Origin: Streptomyces sp. ICBB 8177
GTDB lineage: Bacteria; Actinomycetota; Actinomycetes; Streptomycetales; Streptomycetaceae
Assembly (NCBI RefSeq): GCF_003144095.1
Contig: NZ_NSKH01000018.1
Coordinates: 279,716-343,715 of the forward strand
DNA: 64,000 nucleotides
Direction of reading: 5' to 3'
In this document: in pieces, positions 1-9,393 of the stretch
How positions within the stretch are numbered: the first letter of the stretch is position 1
Layout of the letters: each line of letters opens with the position of its first letter
Made by a program: the position numbers and the translations under genes
Notes under the pieces: model-generated
Database searches by the model: none
What the model was told of the DNA's origin: nothing
What the model saw: only the letters and a program-made list of their open reading frames with translations

Positions 1-125
1 AGTAGTTGCCTGGTGCCACTGTAGGCCGGGTCCGCGGCGGGAGCCCGGTGAGTCGCCTCACGACGAGAGCGGCCCCGCGAGGAGGCCCGCCTCCGGTGCC
101 CCGCCGTGCCCGCGCCGCCCCGTCG

Positions 126-236
126 TTAAGATGCTCGTGCCCAGGACGGCTCTGGGGGAGGAAACCGGTGCGAGTCCGGTGCGGTCCCGCCACTGTCACC
201 CCGTTCGACCGGGGGAGCCAGGAACTCCCGCCGTCC
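126..236 (+). promoter_or_regulatory. Cobalamin riboswitch upstream of cobN
   Basis: RNA leader that binds adenosylcobalamin and lowers expression of the downstream gene when B12 is plentiful. The conserved core is directly visible: GGTGCGAGTCCGGTGCGG at 167-184, followed by CCCGCCACTGT with the B12 box GCCACTGT at 189-196, then GGGAGCCAGGAACTCCCG at 213-230. The outer edges are approximate. The 40-odd bases between the core and the cobN ribosome binding site (AGGAAGG, 263-269) would be the expression platform; in this family in actinobacteria, sequestering the RBS is a common mechanism, which is inference here. Positions 1-120 show no convincing gene. Confidence 0.92.
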
Positions 237-278
237 CTCTCCCACCCGGGGCGCGGACCCCGAGGAAGGCACGCCGCC

Positions 279-3200
279 GTGATCCTGCTGCTGTCCACCT
301 CCGACACCGACCTGCTGAGCGCGCGCGCCGCCGAGGGGCCGGTTTCCTACCGGTGGGCCAACCCGGCGCGGCTGGACCTGGACGCGCTACCGGGACTGCT
401 GGAGGGCACCGACCTCGTCGTCGTGCGTCTGCTGGGCGGGGTGCGGGCCTGGCAGGAGGGGCTCGACCTGCTGCTGGCCGGGCCGCGCCCGGTCGTCGTG
501 CTCACCGGCGAACAGGCCCCCGACGCCCAGCTGATGGCGGCGTCCACGGTGCCGGTGGGCATCGCCGCCGAGGCGCACGCCTACCTCGCACACGGCGGCC
601 CGGGCAACCTCGGGCAGCTCGCCCGCTTCCTGTCCGACACCGTGCTGCTGACCGGCCACGGCTTCGAACCGCCGAGCCCCGCGCCGAGTTGGGGCGCGCT
701 GGAGCGCGAAGCGCGCGGCGCCGAAGGCCCCGAGGTCGCCGTCCTGTACTACCGCGCCCATCACATGAGCGGCAACACCGGCTTCGTGGACGCCCTGTGC
801 CGCGCGATCGAGGACGCGGGCGGGCGGCCCAAGCCCCTGTACGTCGCCTCGCTGCGCGCGCCCGAGCCGGAGTTGCTGGCCGCGCTCGGCACCGCCGACG
901 CGATCGTGACCACCGTGCTTGCGGCCGGCGGCACACGGCCCGCCGACGCCTCGGCCGGCGGCGACGAGGAAGCGTGGGACGCGGGCGCGCTGGCCTCCCT
1001 CGACGTGCCCGTGCTCCAGGCGCTGTGCCTGACCGGGCCGCGTACCGCGTGGGAGGAGAACGACGAGGGGCTCTCCCCGCTGGACGCGGCGACCCAGGTC
1101 GCGGTGCCGGAGTTCGACGGACGGCTGATCACCGTGCCGTTCTCCTTCAAGGAGATCGACGCCGACGGCCTGCCCTCCTACGTCGCCGACCCCGAACGCG
1201 CCGCCCGCGTCGCCGGGATCGCGGTGCGCCACGCCCGCCTGCGCCACATCCCGGTGGCCGCCAGGCGCCTCGCCCTCGTGCTGTCCGCGTACCCCACGAA
1301 GCACTCGCGCATCGGCAACGCGGTCGGTCTGGACACCCCTGCCAGCGCGGTGGCGCTGCTGCGCAGGCTGCGGGCGGACGGCTGGGACTTCGGCGGCGAC
1401 GACATCCCCGGGCTCGTCTCGGGCGACGGCGACGAGCTGATCCGCGAGCTGATCGAGGCCGGCGGCCACGACCAGGAGTGGCTGACCGAGGAGCAGCTCG
1501 CCCGCAACCCGGTGCGCGTCCCGGCCGCCGACTACCGCCGCTGGTTCGCCCAACTGCCCCGGGAGTTGCGGGAGTCGGTGGAGGAACACTGGGGGCCCGC
1601 GCCCGGCGAGATGTTCGTGGACCGCAGCCGCAACCCCGAGGGCGACATCGTGCTGGCCGCGCTGCGGTACGGCAACCTGCTCGTGCTCATCCAGCCCCCG
1701 CGCGGTTTCGGCGAGAATCCCATCGCCATCTACCACGACCCCGACCTGCCGCCGTCCCACCACTACCTGGCCGCCTACCGCTGGATCGCCGCGCGGCGCG
1801 AGGAGGGCGGCTTCGGCGCCGACGCGATGGTGCACCTGGGCAAGCACGGCAACCTGGAGTGGCTGCCGGGCAAGAACGCGGGCCTGTCCGCCGCCTGCGG
1901 TCCCGACGCGGCCCTCGGCGACCTGCCGCTGGTCTACCCGTTCCTGGTCAACGATCCCGGCGAGGGCACGCAGGCCAAGCGCCGCGCGCACGCCACGCTC
2001 GTGGACCACCTGGTGCCGCCGATGGCCCGCGCCGACTCCTACGGCGACATCGCGCGCCTGGAGCAACTCCTCGACGAGCACGCCTCGATCGCCGCGATGG
2101 ACCCGGCCAAGCTGCCCGCGATCCGCTCGCAGATCTGGACGCTGATCCAGGCCGCCAAGCTCGACCACGACCTCGGGCTGGACGACCGGCCGCACGACGC
2201 GGAGTTCGACGACTTCCTGCTGCACGTCGACGGCTGGCTGTGCGAGATCAAGGACGCCCAGATCCGCGACGGCCTGCACGTGCTGGGCCAGGCGCCGACC
2301 GGCCCGGAGCGGGTCAACCTCGTGCTGGCCATCCTGCGCGCCCGCCAGATCTGGGGCGGCAGCGCGGCGCTGCCCGGCCTGCGCGAGGCGCTCGGCCTGG
2401 ACGAGTCGGCCGCCACGCGCACCGACGCCGACGACGCGGAGGCCCGCGCCCGCGAGCTGGTCGAGGCGATGGAGGCGGCGGGCTGGGACCCGGCCGCCGT
2501 CGAACGCGTCGCCGCCGGGCAGCCGGAGGCGGCCGGCCGCGTGCTGGACTTCGCCGCCCGGCAGGTCGTCCCGCGCCTGGATCGCACCGGCGACGAGATC
2601 GAGGCGGCCGTGCACGCGCTCAACGGCGGCTTCGTGCCCGCCGGTCCGTCCGGCTCGCCGCTTCGCGGTCTGGTCAACGTGCTGCCGACCGGCCGCAACT
2701 TCTACTCCGTCGACCCCAAGGCGATCCCCAGCCGCCTCGCCTGGGACACCGGGCAGGCGCTCGCCGACTCCCTGCTGGAGCGCTACCGCACCGACAACGG
2801 CGACTGGCCGCGCTCGGTCGGCCTGTCGCTGTGGGGGACGAGCGCGATGCGCACCGCCGGTGACGACGTCGCCGAGGCGCTGGCGCTGCTGGGCGTGCGG
2901 CCGGTGTGGGACGACGCCTCCCGGCGTGTGACGGGCGTGGAGGCCATCCCGGCGAAGGAGCTGGGCCGCCCGCGCGTGGACGTCACGTTGCGCATCTCCG
3001 GCTTCTTCCGGGACGCCTTCCCGCACGTCGTCGCGCTGCTGGACGACGCGGTGCGGCTGGTCGCGGCGCTGGAGGAGCCGGACGACGCCAACTTCCTGCG
3101 CGCGCACGCCCGGGCGGACCTCGCCGCCCACGGCGACGAACGCCGCGCGACCACCCGCATCTTCGGCTCCCGGCCCGGCACGTACGGGGCGGGCCTGCTC

Positions 3201-3884
3201 CAGCTCATCGACAGCCGCGACTGGCGCACCGACGCCGACCTCGCGGAGGTCTACACGGCGTGGGGCGGCTACGCCTACGGCCGCGACCTGGCCGGACGCC
3301 CGGCCCGCGAGGAGATGGAGAGCGCGTACAGGCGGATCGCGGTGGCCGCGAAGAACACCGACACCCGCGAGCACGACATCGCCGACTCCGACGACTACTT
3401 CCAGTACCACGGCGGCATGGTCGCCACCGTCCGCGCGCTGTCCGGCCGCGCGCCGCAGGCGTACATCGGCGACAGCACCCGCCCGGAGACGGTGCGCACC
3501 CGCACGCTCGTCGAGGAGACCTCGCGGGTCTTCCGGGCCCGGGTGGTCAACCCCCGCTGGATCGAGGCGATGAAGCGCCACGGCTACAAGGGCGCCTTCG
3601 AACTGGCCGCGACCGTGGACTACTTGTTCGGCTACGACGCGACGACCGGCGTGGTCGCCGACTGGATGTACGACAAGCTCGCCCAGACCTACGTCCTGGA
3701 CGAGGACAACCGTGCCTTCCTCCAGGACGCCAACCCCTGGGCCCTGCACGGCATGGCGGAACGCCTCCTGGAGGCGGAGTCCCGCGGCATGTGGGCCAAG
3801 CCCGACCCGTCGACGCTGGAGGCGCTGCGGCAGGTCTTCCTGGAGACGGAGGGCGAGTTGGAGGGCGGCGAGGACGCCTCGTGA
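279..3884 (+). CDS. cobN: Aerobic cobaltochelatase subunit CobN
   Basis: Large subunit (1201 aa) of the ATP-dependent cobaltochelatase, which with CobS and CobT inserts cobalt into hydrogenobyrinic acid a,c-diamide in aerobic B12 synthesis. It is cytoplasmic. Length and full-length sequence match the CobN/BchH family; recognisable conserved stretches are MVHLGKHGNLEWLPGKN (about residues 518-534) and the C-terminal part with YFQYHGGMVA. The GTG at 279 is chosen because AGGAAGG lies 9 bases upstream and because the frame upstream of it is the riboswitch RNA, although it stays open to position 6. The riboswitch independently supports CobN over a magnesium chelatase H subunit. No cobS/cobT or other cob genes are in the window downstream, so cobN is either monocistronic or the last gene of a B12 cluster to the left. 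Confidence 0.93.
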   Translation: MILLLSTSDTDLLSARAAEGPVSYRWANPARLDLDALPGLLEGTDLVVVRLLGGVRAWQEGLDLLLAGPRPVVVLTGEQAPDAQLMAASTVPVGIAAEAHAYLAHGGPGNLGQLARFLSDTVLLTGHGFEPPSPAPSWGALEREARGAEGPEVAVLYYRAHHMSGNTGFVDALCRAIEDAGGRPKPLYVASLRAPEPELLAALGTADAIVTTVLAAGGTRPADASAGGDEEAWDAGALASLDVPVLQALCLTGPRTAWEENDEGLSPLDAATQVAVPEFDGRLITVPFSFKEIDADGLPSYVADPERAARVAGIAVRHARLRHIPVAARRLALVLSAYPTKHSRIGNAVGLDTPASAVALLRRLRADGWDFGGDDIPGLVSGDGDELIRELIEAGGHDQEWLTEEQLARNPVRVPAADYRRWFAQLPRELRESVEEHWGPAPGEMFVDRSRNPEGDIVLAALRYGNLLVLIQPPRGFGENPIAIYHDPDLPPSHHYLAAYRWIAARREEGGFGADAMVHLGKHGNLEWLPGKNAGLSAACGPDAALGDLPLVYPFLVNDPGEGTQAKRRAHATLVDHLVPPMARADSYGDIARLEQLLDEHASIAAMDPAKLPAIRSQIWTLIQAAKLDHDLGLDDRPHDAEFDDFLLHVDGWLCEIKDAQIRDGLHVLGQAPTGPERVNLVLAILRARQIWGGSAALPGLREALGLDESAATRTDADDAEARARELVEAMEAAGWDPAAVERVAAGQPEAAGRVLDFAARQVVPRLDRTGDEIEAAVHALNGGFVPAGPSGSPLRGLVNVLPTGRNFYSVDPKAIPSRLAWDTGQALADSLLERYRTDNGDWPRSVGLSLWGTSAMRTAGDDVAEALALLGVRPVWDDASRRVTGVEAIPAKELGRPRVDVTLRISGFFRDAFPHVVALLDDAVRLVAALEEPDDANFLRAHARADLAAHGDERRATTRIFGSRPGTYGAGLLQLIDSRDWRTDADLAEVYTAWGGYAYGRDLAGRPAREEMESAYRRIAVAAKNTDTREHDIADSDDYFQYHGGMVATVRALSGRAPQAYIGDSTRPETVRTRTLVEETSRVFRARVVNPRWIEAMKRHGYKGAFELAATVDYLFGYDATTGVVADWMYDKLAQTYVLDEDNRAFLQDANPWALHGMAERLLEAESRGMWAKPDPSTLEALRQVFLETEGELEGGEDAS

Positions 3885-4012
3885 GCCGTGGTGCCGGCCC
3901 CAACCGTGCCGTCTTGCAACGAAACTGACGCGACGCCAGGACATTCCCCCCGCCCCCGGCAGTGCGATAATCACTAAGTCATGCGCGCTGTAGGGGAACG
4001 GGGGACGGACGC

Positions 4013-4738
4013 ATGTCGATCAACCTGCCGCACTGGCTCGCCGAGGTCGTCAACATCCTGGGCTTCAACTGGCCGGAGATAGACGAGGACCAACTGCGCG
4101 AGGCGGCGAAGAACCTGCGCTCGTACGCGCAGGACTGCGAGTCCTCGCACAACGTCACGCACGGTGTCGTCACCGGCGACCTGCCGCAGGTCTACGCCGC
4201 CCAGTCGTACACCGCGCTGGCCGAGCTGTGGGGCGGCAGGACGCAGAACCACATGAAGGACCTCATCGAGGTGTGCCGGCTGCTCGCCGACGCACTCGAC
4301 GTGGCCGCGCTCGGCGTCGAGGGCATGAAGGACGAATGCCTGGTCCAGCTCGGGGTGGCCGCGGGCGAGCTGATCGGCGACCAGATCGGCGCGGTCTTCA
4401 CCCTGGGCCTGTCCGAGGCGGCGGCCGCCGCCGAGATCGAGCTGCAGAACCGGCTGCTCGACGGAATACTCCAACGCTTCGAGCAGGAGGTCGTCGGCGT
4501 GCTGGTCGGCAAGATGACCGGCCCGCTCAAGGAGCAGGTCGACCGGGCCGTGGAGAAGCTGCTGTTCGAGGAGGTCGCCCACCTCGCGGTCGGCGGCCCG
4601 CCGCCGGGCCTGAAGCTCGACACCGGCGCGATGCGCGTCCACGCGGGGACCATCGGCGACCAGGTGGACGCCAACCTCAGCGGCGGCCGGACGTTCGCCT
4701 CGAAGATGTCCGCCCTGTCCTTCACCACCGGAGGCTGA
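4013..4738 (+). CDS. WXG100-like domain protein, probable secretion partner of the RHS toxin
   Basis: 241-aa protein whose N-terminus (LPHWLAEVVNILGFNWPEIDED, read as two parts, then LREAAKNLRSYAQ) resembles the WXG100-like domain found at the N-terminus of CpnT-type type VII secretion effectors. The rest is predicted to be helical, with alternating small and charged residues and no signal peptide or clear membrane segment. The start ATG is preceded by GGGGGACGGACGC. The stop is 8 bases before the GTG of the RHS toxin, so the two genes are almost certainly co-transcribed. In this setting it probably acts as the chaperone or co-exported partner that takes the toxin to an ESX/T7SS machine. That role is inferred from the family and the position; no T7SS structural gene is in the window. 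Confidence 0.72.
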   Translation: MSINLPHWLAEVVNILGFNWPEIDEDQLREAAKNLRSYAQDCESSHNVTHGVVTGDLPQVYAAQSYTALAELWGGRTQNHMKDLIEVCRLLADALDVAALGVEGMKDECLVQLGVAAGELIGDQIGAVFTLGLSEAAAAAEIELQNRLLDGILQRFEQEVVGVLVGKMTGPLKEQVDRAVEKLLFEEVAHLAVGGPPPGLKLDTGAMRVHAGTIGDQVDANLSGGRTFASKMSALSFTTGG

Positions 4739-4746
4739 CCGCCGCC

Positions 4747-7700
4747 GTGAGCGACTTCGTCAGCAAACTGGTCAAGCCCACCGTCGAGTTCATCGACCAC
4801 ATCGCCACCAAGGTCCCGCAGGCGCTGGCCAAGGGCCACCACCGCATCTCCCAGTACGTGCACAAGGCCGCCGACGACTTCGACAAGGCGGAGGACGACC
4901 TGGCCGGCGAGGCCGGGTCGCTGGACCACCACACGCCCGGCACCCATCGGGACCCCGAGGACGTCGGGGGCGTCGGCTCGTCGGCCGCCTCCCGGGCCGC
5001 GAGCGGCGAGCGGTCCGCGTCGGACGCCGCCAGGAACGCGGGGCGCACCGCGGACGGCGAGCACCCCGGCGAGCCCGGCGGGCTGCGTTCGGGGGCGGAC
5101 GGCAGGCGAGCCATCCCCGGCGACGAGAAGCACTGCGAGACCGACCCGGTCGACGTCGTCACCGGCGAGATGCTGATGCCCGCGGTGGACGTCCGGCTGC
5201 CCGGCGCGCTGGAGCTGGTGCTGGAACGCACCCATCTGTCGTCCTACCGGCACGGCACCTGGTTCGGTCCCACCTGGGCCTCCACGCTCGACCAGCGGCT
5301 CCAGCTCGACGCCGACGGGGTGGTGTTCGCCTGCGCCGACGGCATGCTCCTGGAGTACCCGCCGCCCGGCCCCGGCCGGCCGGTCCTGCCGGTGCGCGGG
5401 CCCCGGATGCCGCTGGCCTGGAGCGGGGTGCCCGGCGACCCGATGCGGGTGGGCGACCCGCGCACCGGCCGCACCCTGGTCTTCGGCGACCCCCGCCCGG
5501 CCCCCGGCGTGCCCGGCGGTGTGGTCCTCAGGCTCACCGGCGTCGAGGACCGCAACGACCGCGGCATCGACGTCACCTGGGCCCCGGACGACACCCCGGC
5601 CCTGATATCCCACCACGGCGGCTACCGGGTCGCCGTGGACCGGCACCCCACGCTGCCGCGCGTCACCGGCTTCCGGCTGCTGGACACCGAGGGGCCCGGC
5701 ACCGAGACCGTGCTGGCCCGCTTCGGCTACGACGCCGCGGGCGACCTCACCGAGATCGTCAACTCCTCCGGCCTGCCGGCCCGTCTGGCCTACGACGAAC
5801 GCCACCGCGTCACCGGGTGGACCGACCGCAACGGCACGCGCTACACCTACGCCTACGACGACGCGGGCCGGGTCGTGCGGACCGAGGGCAGCGAGGGCCG
5901 CATGTCGGGCACCTTCGCGTACGAGGCCCGCACCACGCGCTTCACCGACTCGCTGGGCGCCACCACCACCTACGAGTGCAACGACGCCCACCGCCTGGTG
6001 CGGACGACCGACCCGCTCGGCAACGCCACCGTGCGGGAGTGGGACGAGGAGAACCGGGCGACCACCGCGATCACCGACGCCCTGGGCCACACCACGCGCT
6101 TCACCTACGACGCCGCGGGCAACCTCACCGCCGTCGTCCACCCCGACGGCTCCCGCGCCGAAGTGGCGTACAACGAACTGCGTCTGCCGGTGGCGGTCAC
6201 CGACGCGGGCGGCGGGGTGTGGCGCACCGAGTACGACGAGCGTGGCAACCGGACGGCCTCGGTCGATCCCACGGGCGCCCGGGCGGAGTTCGAGCGCGAC
6301 GCGCACGGCTGCCTGGTCGCCGCCACCGACCCGCTGGGGGCGCGCTACGAGGTGGTCAACAACGCCGCCGGGCTCCCGGTGGCGTTCACCGACGCCCTCG
6401 GCCGCCGCACCACCGCCCGCCGGGACGCCTTCGGCCGGGTGGTCGAGGCGACCGACGCCCTCGGCCATGTCGTCCGCTTCGGCTGGAGGGTCGAGGGGCA
6501 GGTCACGTGGTGCGAACGGGCCGACGGGCGCCGGGAGACCTGGGAGCACGACGCCGAGGGCAACGTGGTGGCCCACACCGACAGCGCGGGCCACACCACC
6601 ACCTACGCCGCCTCGCACTTCGACGTGCCCTCCGCGACCACCGGCCCGGACGGGGCCACGTACACCTTCGGCCACGACACCGAACTGCGGCTGACCGACG
6701 TCACCAACCCCGAAGGTCAGGTGTGGCGCTACGACTACGACGCCCGCGGGCTGCTGGTGCGCGAGTCCGACTTCTCCGGGCGGGTCCTCCAGTACGCCTA
6801 CGACGCGGTCGGCAACCTCGTCTCGCGCACCGACTCCGCGGGCGCCACAGTCGGCTTCTCCCGTGACGCGCTCGGCCGGCTCGTCGAGCACCGGCACGGG
6901 GACGAGTGGACCACCTACGGCTACGACTCGGCGGGCAACCTGTGCCGTTCGGCCACCGCACACGCCGAAGTGGTGCGCGAGTTCGACGCGTTGGGCCGCG
7001 TCACCGCCGAGACCGTCAACGGCCGCACCATGCGCTACGCCTACGACGCGCTCGGCCGCCCCGTGGAACGCCGCACCCCTTCCGGTGTGGTCTCCACCTG
7101 GTCGTACGACGCCGTGGGGTTCCCGAACAGGATGGACCTCGCCGGGAACACCACCGCCTTCACCCTGGACGGACTCGGTCGGGAGACGGCGCGTTCCTTC
7201 GGCTCCGGGGTCACCGTCGAGCAGACCTGGGACCGCACCGGACGCCTCACCGGCCAGGTGCTCAGCGCGGGCGGGGCCGGCGCCCGGCGCGTCGTGCAGC
7301 AGCGCGAGTTCTCCTACCGGGCGGACGACCTGCTGACCGAGATTCGGGAACTGGTCGGCGCATCACGCGAGTTCGGCCTCGACCGGGCAGGCCGTGTCAC
7401 GGCGGTGCGCGCACGCGGCTGGAGGGAGTCGTACGCGTACGACGCGCTCGGCAACCTCACCGGCGCCACCACCCCGCTGGAGCCGGCGGGCGAGGCGCCG
7501 GACGCGCCGGAGGGCGCCACCACCCGTCGCTTCGGGCGCACCCGCTACACCTACGACGCCCGTGGCCGGGTGGTGCGCGCCGCCAAACGGCTGCTCGACG
7601 GCCGCACCCGGACCCGCACCTACGCCTGGAACGCCCTGGACCAGCTGGTCGAGACCGTGACGGAGCGGGGCGAGCGATGGCGGTACGCCTACGACCCATG

Positions 7701-8718
7701 GGGGCGGCGCACCGCCAAGCAGCGGGTCGGCGCCGACGGAACGGTGCTGGAGAGCACCGAGTTCGCCTGGTCCGGCAGTGTGCTCGCGGAACGCACGAGC
7801 CGCGACGGGGCGACGACGACCTGGGAGTACAAGCCCGGCACCCACCGCCCCGTCGCCCAGCTCGACCGGCGCCCCGGCCAGGAGGGCACCGACGCGCGCT
7901 TCCACGCCATCGTCACCGACCTGGTCGGCACACCGACCGAACTGGTCGCCCCGGACGGCGAGATCGCCTGGCAGCGGCGCACCACCCTGTGGGGTGTCCC
8001 CGTCACCGGCCCGGACTCGGAGGCCGTCGAGTGCCCGCTGCGCTTCCCCGGCCAGTACGCGGACGACGAGACCGGCTGGAACTACAACCACTTCCGCCAC
8101 TACGACCCGCAGACGGCCCAGTACACGAGCCAGGACCCGCTCGGCCTCGGCCCCGCGCCGAACCCCTCGGCCTACGTGGACAACCCGTTCGCGTCCGCCG
8201 ACCCGTTCGGCCTCAAGGCCGGCTGGGAGCCGGACGACATCACCTGGGGCGGCCGGGTCACCTACGGGGCGCTCGACAGCCGCCGGGGCAACCGGGCGAC
8301 CGGTGTCGAGGCCGTCATCCACAAGGACATGCTCGGCGGACACACCGACGCCCAGCCGGACCCGGCGGGCTGGGGCGACACCGGCGCGGGCTGGGACCCC
8401 GACAGGAAGTACAACCGCGGTCACCTGCTCGGCTCGCTCCTGGGCGGGTCCAACGAGGACCCCCGCAACTTCGCCACCATGCACGAGTTCGCCAACTCCC
8501 CCGTGATGCGCCACTACGAGCTGCAGATTCAGCAGGCGGTCAAGAACGGCCACATCGTGCACTACAAGGTGACGCCGGTGTACGCCAGCGACAAGGACGT
8601 CATCCCCGTCGGCCTCACCCTGGAGGCACGCAGCTCGGACGGCTTCACGTTCAAGGGTACTCCCGGGATCCCAAGACCCGGCGGGCCCTGCGCGCGGGTG
8701 AGGGCACCAACTCCGTGA
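4747..8718 (+). CDS. RHS/YD-repeat polymorphic toxin with C-terminal nuclease domain (apparently frameshifted near its end)
   Basis: Giant exported toxin of 1323 aa. Order of parts: an Ala/Gly/Asp-rich N-terminal region (1-130); a DUF6531-like entry with DPVDVVTGEMLMP at about 134; a long series of YD repeats (about 320-1090; recurring YAYDALGR and YDAAGNL units); the RHS core end with YDPQTAQYTSQDPLGLGP and DPFGLK (about 1115-1158); then a 165-residue toxin domain. The toxin has NRGHLLG (His1226, codon 8422-8424) and a following Asn-rich ANSPVMRHYE segment, as in DNA/RNA non-specific endonucleases of polymorphic toxins. The RHS shell probably encloses the toxin. GTG 4747 is chosen because it follows the upstream gene directly. 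The last 20 residues after about 8655 look out of frame; the other frame reads on to 8753 with much better codon use (see findings). The gene may be a recent pseudogene at its 3' end or carry a sequencing error. Confidence 0.88.
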   Translation: MSDFVSKLVKPTVEFIDHIATKVPQALAKGHHRISQYVHKAADDFDKAEDDLAGEAGSLDHHTPGTHRDPEDVGGVGSSAASRAASGERSASDAARNAGRTADGEHPGEPGGLRSGADGRRAIPGDEKHCETDPVDVVTGEMLMPAVDVRLPGALELVLERTHLSSYRHGTWFGPTWASTLDQRLQLDADGVVFACADGMLLEYPPPGPGRPVLPVRGPRMPLAWSGVPGDPMRVGDPRTGRTLVFGDPRPAPGVPGGVVLRLTGVEDRNDRGIDVTWAPDDTPALISHHGGYRVAVDRHPTLPRVTGFRLLDTEGPGTETVLARFGYDAAGDLTEIVNSSGLPARLAYDERHRVTGWTDRNGTRYTYAYDDAGRVVRTEGSEGRMSGTFAYEARTTRFTDSLGATTTYECNDAHRLVRTTDPLGNATVREWDEENRATTAITDALGHTTRFTYDAAGNLTAVVHPDGSRAEVAYNELRLPVAVTDAGGGVWRTEYDERGNRTASVDPTGARAEFERDAHGCLVAATDPLGARYEVVNNAAGLPVAFTDALGRRTTARRDAFGRVVEATDALGHVVRFGWRVEGQVTWCERADGRRETWEHDAEGNVVAHTDSAGHTTTYAASHFDVPSATTGPDGATYTFGHDTELRLTDVTNPEGQVWRYDYDARGLLVRESDFSGRVLQYAYDAVGNLVSRTDSAGATVGFSRDALGRLVEHRHGDEWTTYGYDSAGNLCRSATAHAEVVREFDALGRVTAETVNGRTMRYAYDALGRPVERRTPSGVVSTWSYDAVGFPNRMDLAGNTTAFTLDGLGRETARSFGSGVTVEQTWDRTGRLTGQVLSAGGAGARRVVQQREFSYRADDLLTEIRELVGASREFGLDRAGRVTAVRARGWRESYAYDALGNLTGATTPLEPAGEAPDAPEGATTRRFGRTRYTYDARGRVVRAAKRLLDGRTRTRTYAWNALDQLVETVTERGERWRYAYDPWGRRTAKQRVGADGTVLESTEFAWSGSVLAERTSRDGATTTWEYKPGTHRPVAQLDRRPGQEGTDARFHAIVTDLVGTPTELVAPDGEIAWQRRTTLWGVPVTGPDSEAVECPLRFPGQYADDETGWNYNHFRHYDPQTAQYTSQDPLGLGPAPNPSAYVDNPFASADPFGLKAGWEPDDITWGGRVTYGALDSRRGNRATGVEAVIHKDMLGGHTDAQPDPAGWGDTGAGWDPDRKYNRGHLLGSLLGGSNEDPRNFATMHEFANSPVMRHYELQIQQAVKNGHIVHYKVTPVYASDKDVIPVGLTLEARSSDGFTFKGTPGIPRPGGPCARVRAPTP

Positions 8719-8841
8719 CCATCATGAACATCCCGAAGGACTGCTCCGGGTGACCGCGGCCGCCTCGGGCGGCGGACGGTACGATGCGGGCCGTCCGCCG
8801 TGCCCCCGACGACGCCGACCGACGACCCCAGGAGCCGCCCC

Positions 8842-9381
8842 GTGGACGCGTCCCTCGCCGAGCTGATCCGCCTGTACGCGCCGGCCGCCCCCGGCCGGGC
8901 CCCCGACTGGGCCGCGGCGCGGGAGGCGCTGGGCACCGCGCTGCCGGCCGACTACCGGGACCTGGTCGAGGCGTTCGGCGCGGGCCTGTTCGACGGGCAC
9001 GTGTGGCTGCTGGAGCCGGGCTGCCCCGACGCCTCCCACGACCTCGTCGCGGACAACGAGGGCCGGATGGAGGATTTCGAGGACTTCTGGGAGATGGGCG
9101 AGGACAAGCCGGAGCAACTGGAGGAGGAGGGCAGCCGCCTCGTCGCCTGGGGGTCCACCTACAGCGGCGAGGTGCTGTACTGGCTGGTGCGGCCCGGCGT
9201 GGCACCGGACGCCTGGACCGTGATGGTCAACGAGTCGCGCGGCCCGCGCTGGGAACACCACGACCTGACCTGCACCGCGTTCCTCGCCGGAGTGCTGACC
9301 GGCAGGGTGCGCTCCGAAATCCTCGCCTCCCGCCTCCCGGCCCCCGGCCACTCCTTCCGCCCGGTCGGCGCGCGGGCCTGA
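8842..9381 (+). CDS. SUKH/SMI1-KNR4 family immunity protein
   Basis: Acidic 179-aa protein with the SUKH (SMI1/KNR4) signature early in the chain: LPADYRDLVEAFGAGLFDGHVWLLEP (quoted in two parts: LPADYRDLVEAFGAG, then LFDGHVWLLEP) at about 35-60. SUKH proteins are the most common immunity proteins for nuclease toxins of bacterial polymorphic toxin systems. This gene lies directly downstream of the RHS nuclease gene on the same strand, so it most likely binds and blocks that nuclease inside the producing cell. GTG 8842 is preferred because AGGAG sits 7 bases upstream (8830-8834); an in-frame GTG at 8800 lacks such a site. The high Glu/Asp content (EDFEDFWEMGEDKPEQLEEE) fits a protein that masks a basic nuclease surface. 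Confidence 0.82.
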   Translation: MDASLAELIRLYAPAAPGRAPDWAAAREALGTALPADYRDLVEAFGAGLFDGHVWLLEPGCPDASHDLVADNEGRMEDFEDFWEMGEDKPEQLEEEGSRLVAWGSTYSGEVLYWLVRPGVAPDAWTVMVNESRGPRWEHHDLTCTAFLAGVLTGRVRSEILASRLPAPGHSFRPVGARA

Positions 9382-9393
9382 GGCGGGCGGCCG

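Noticed and set aside
6-278. In-frame upstream extension of cobN
   Set aside because: The region encodes the cobalamin riboswitch, and a good ribosome binding site precedes GTG 279.
387-3974. 1195-codon open frame on the minus strand opposite cobN
   Set aside because: It mirrors the cobN frame in very high-GC DNA, its product is Val/Arg/Gly/His-rich without any family feature, and cobN on the plus strand is certain.
4192-6963. 923-codon minus-strand open frame opposite the RHS gene
   Set aside because: A shadow of the YD-repeat coding sequence; Val/Gly/Arg-rich product with no domain.
4013-9381. Prophage or integrated element as the source of the toxin locus
   Set aside because: No integrase, tRNA attachment site, direct-repeat ends or phage genes are seen, and flanking GC content does not change.
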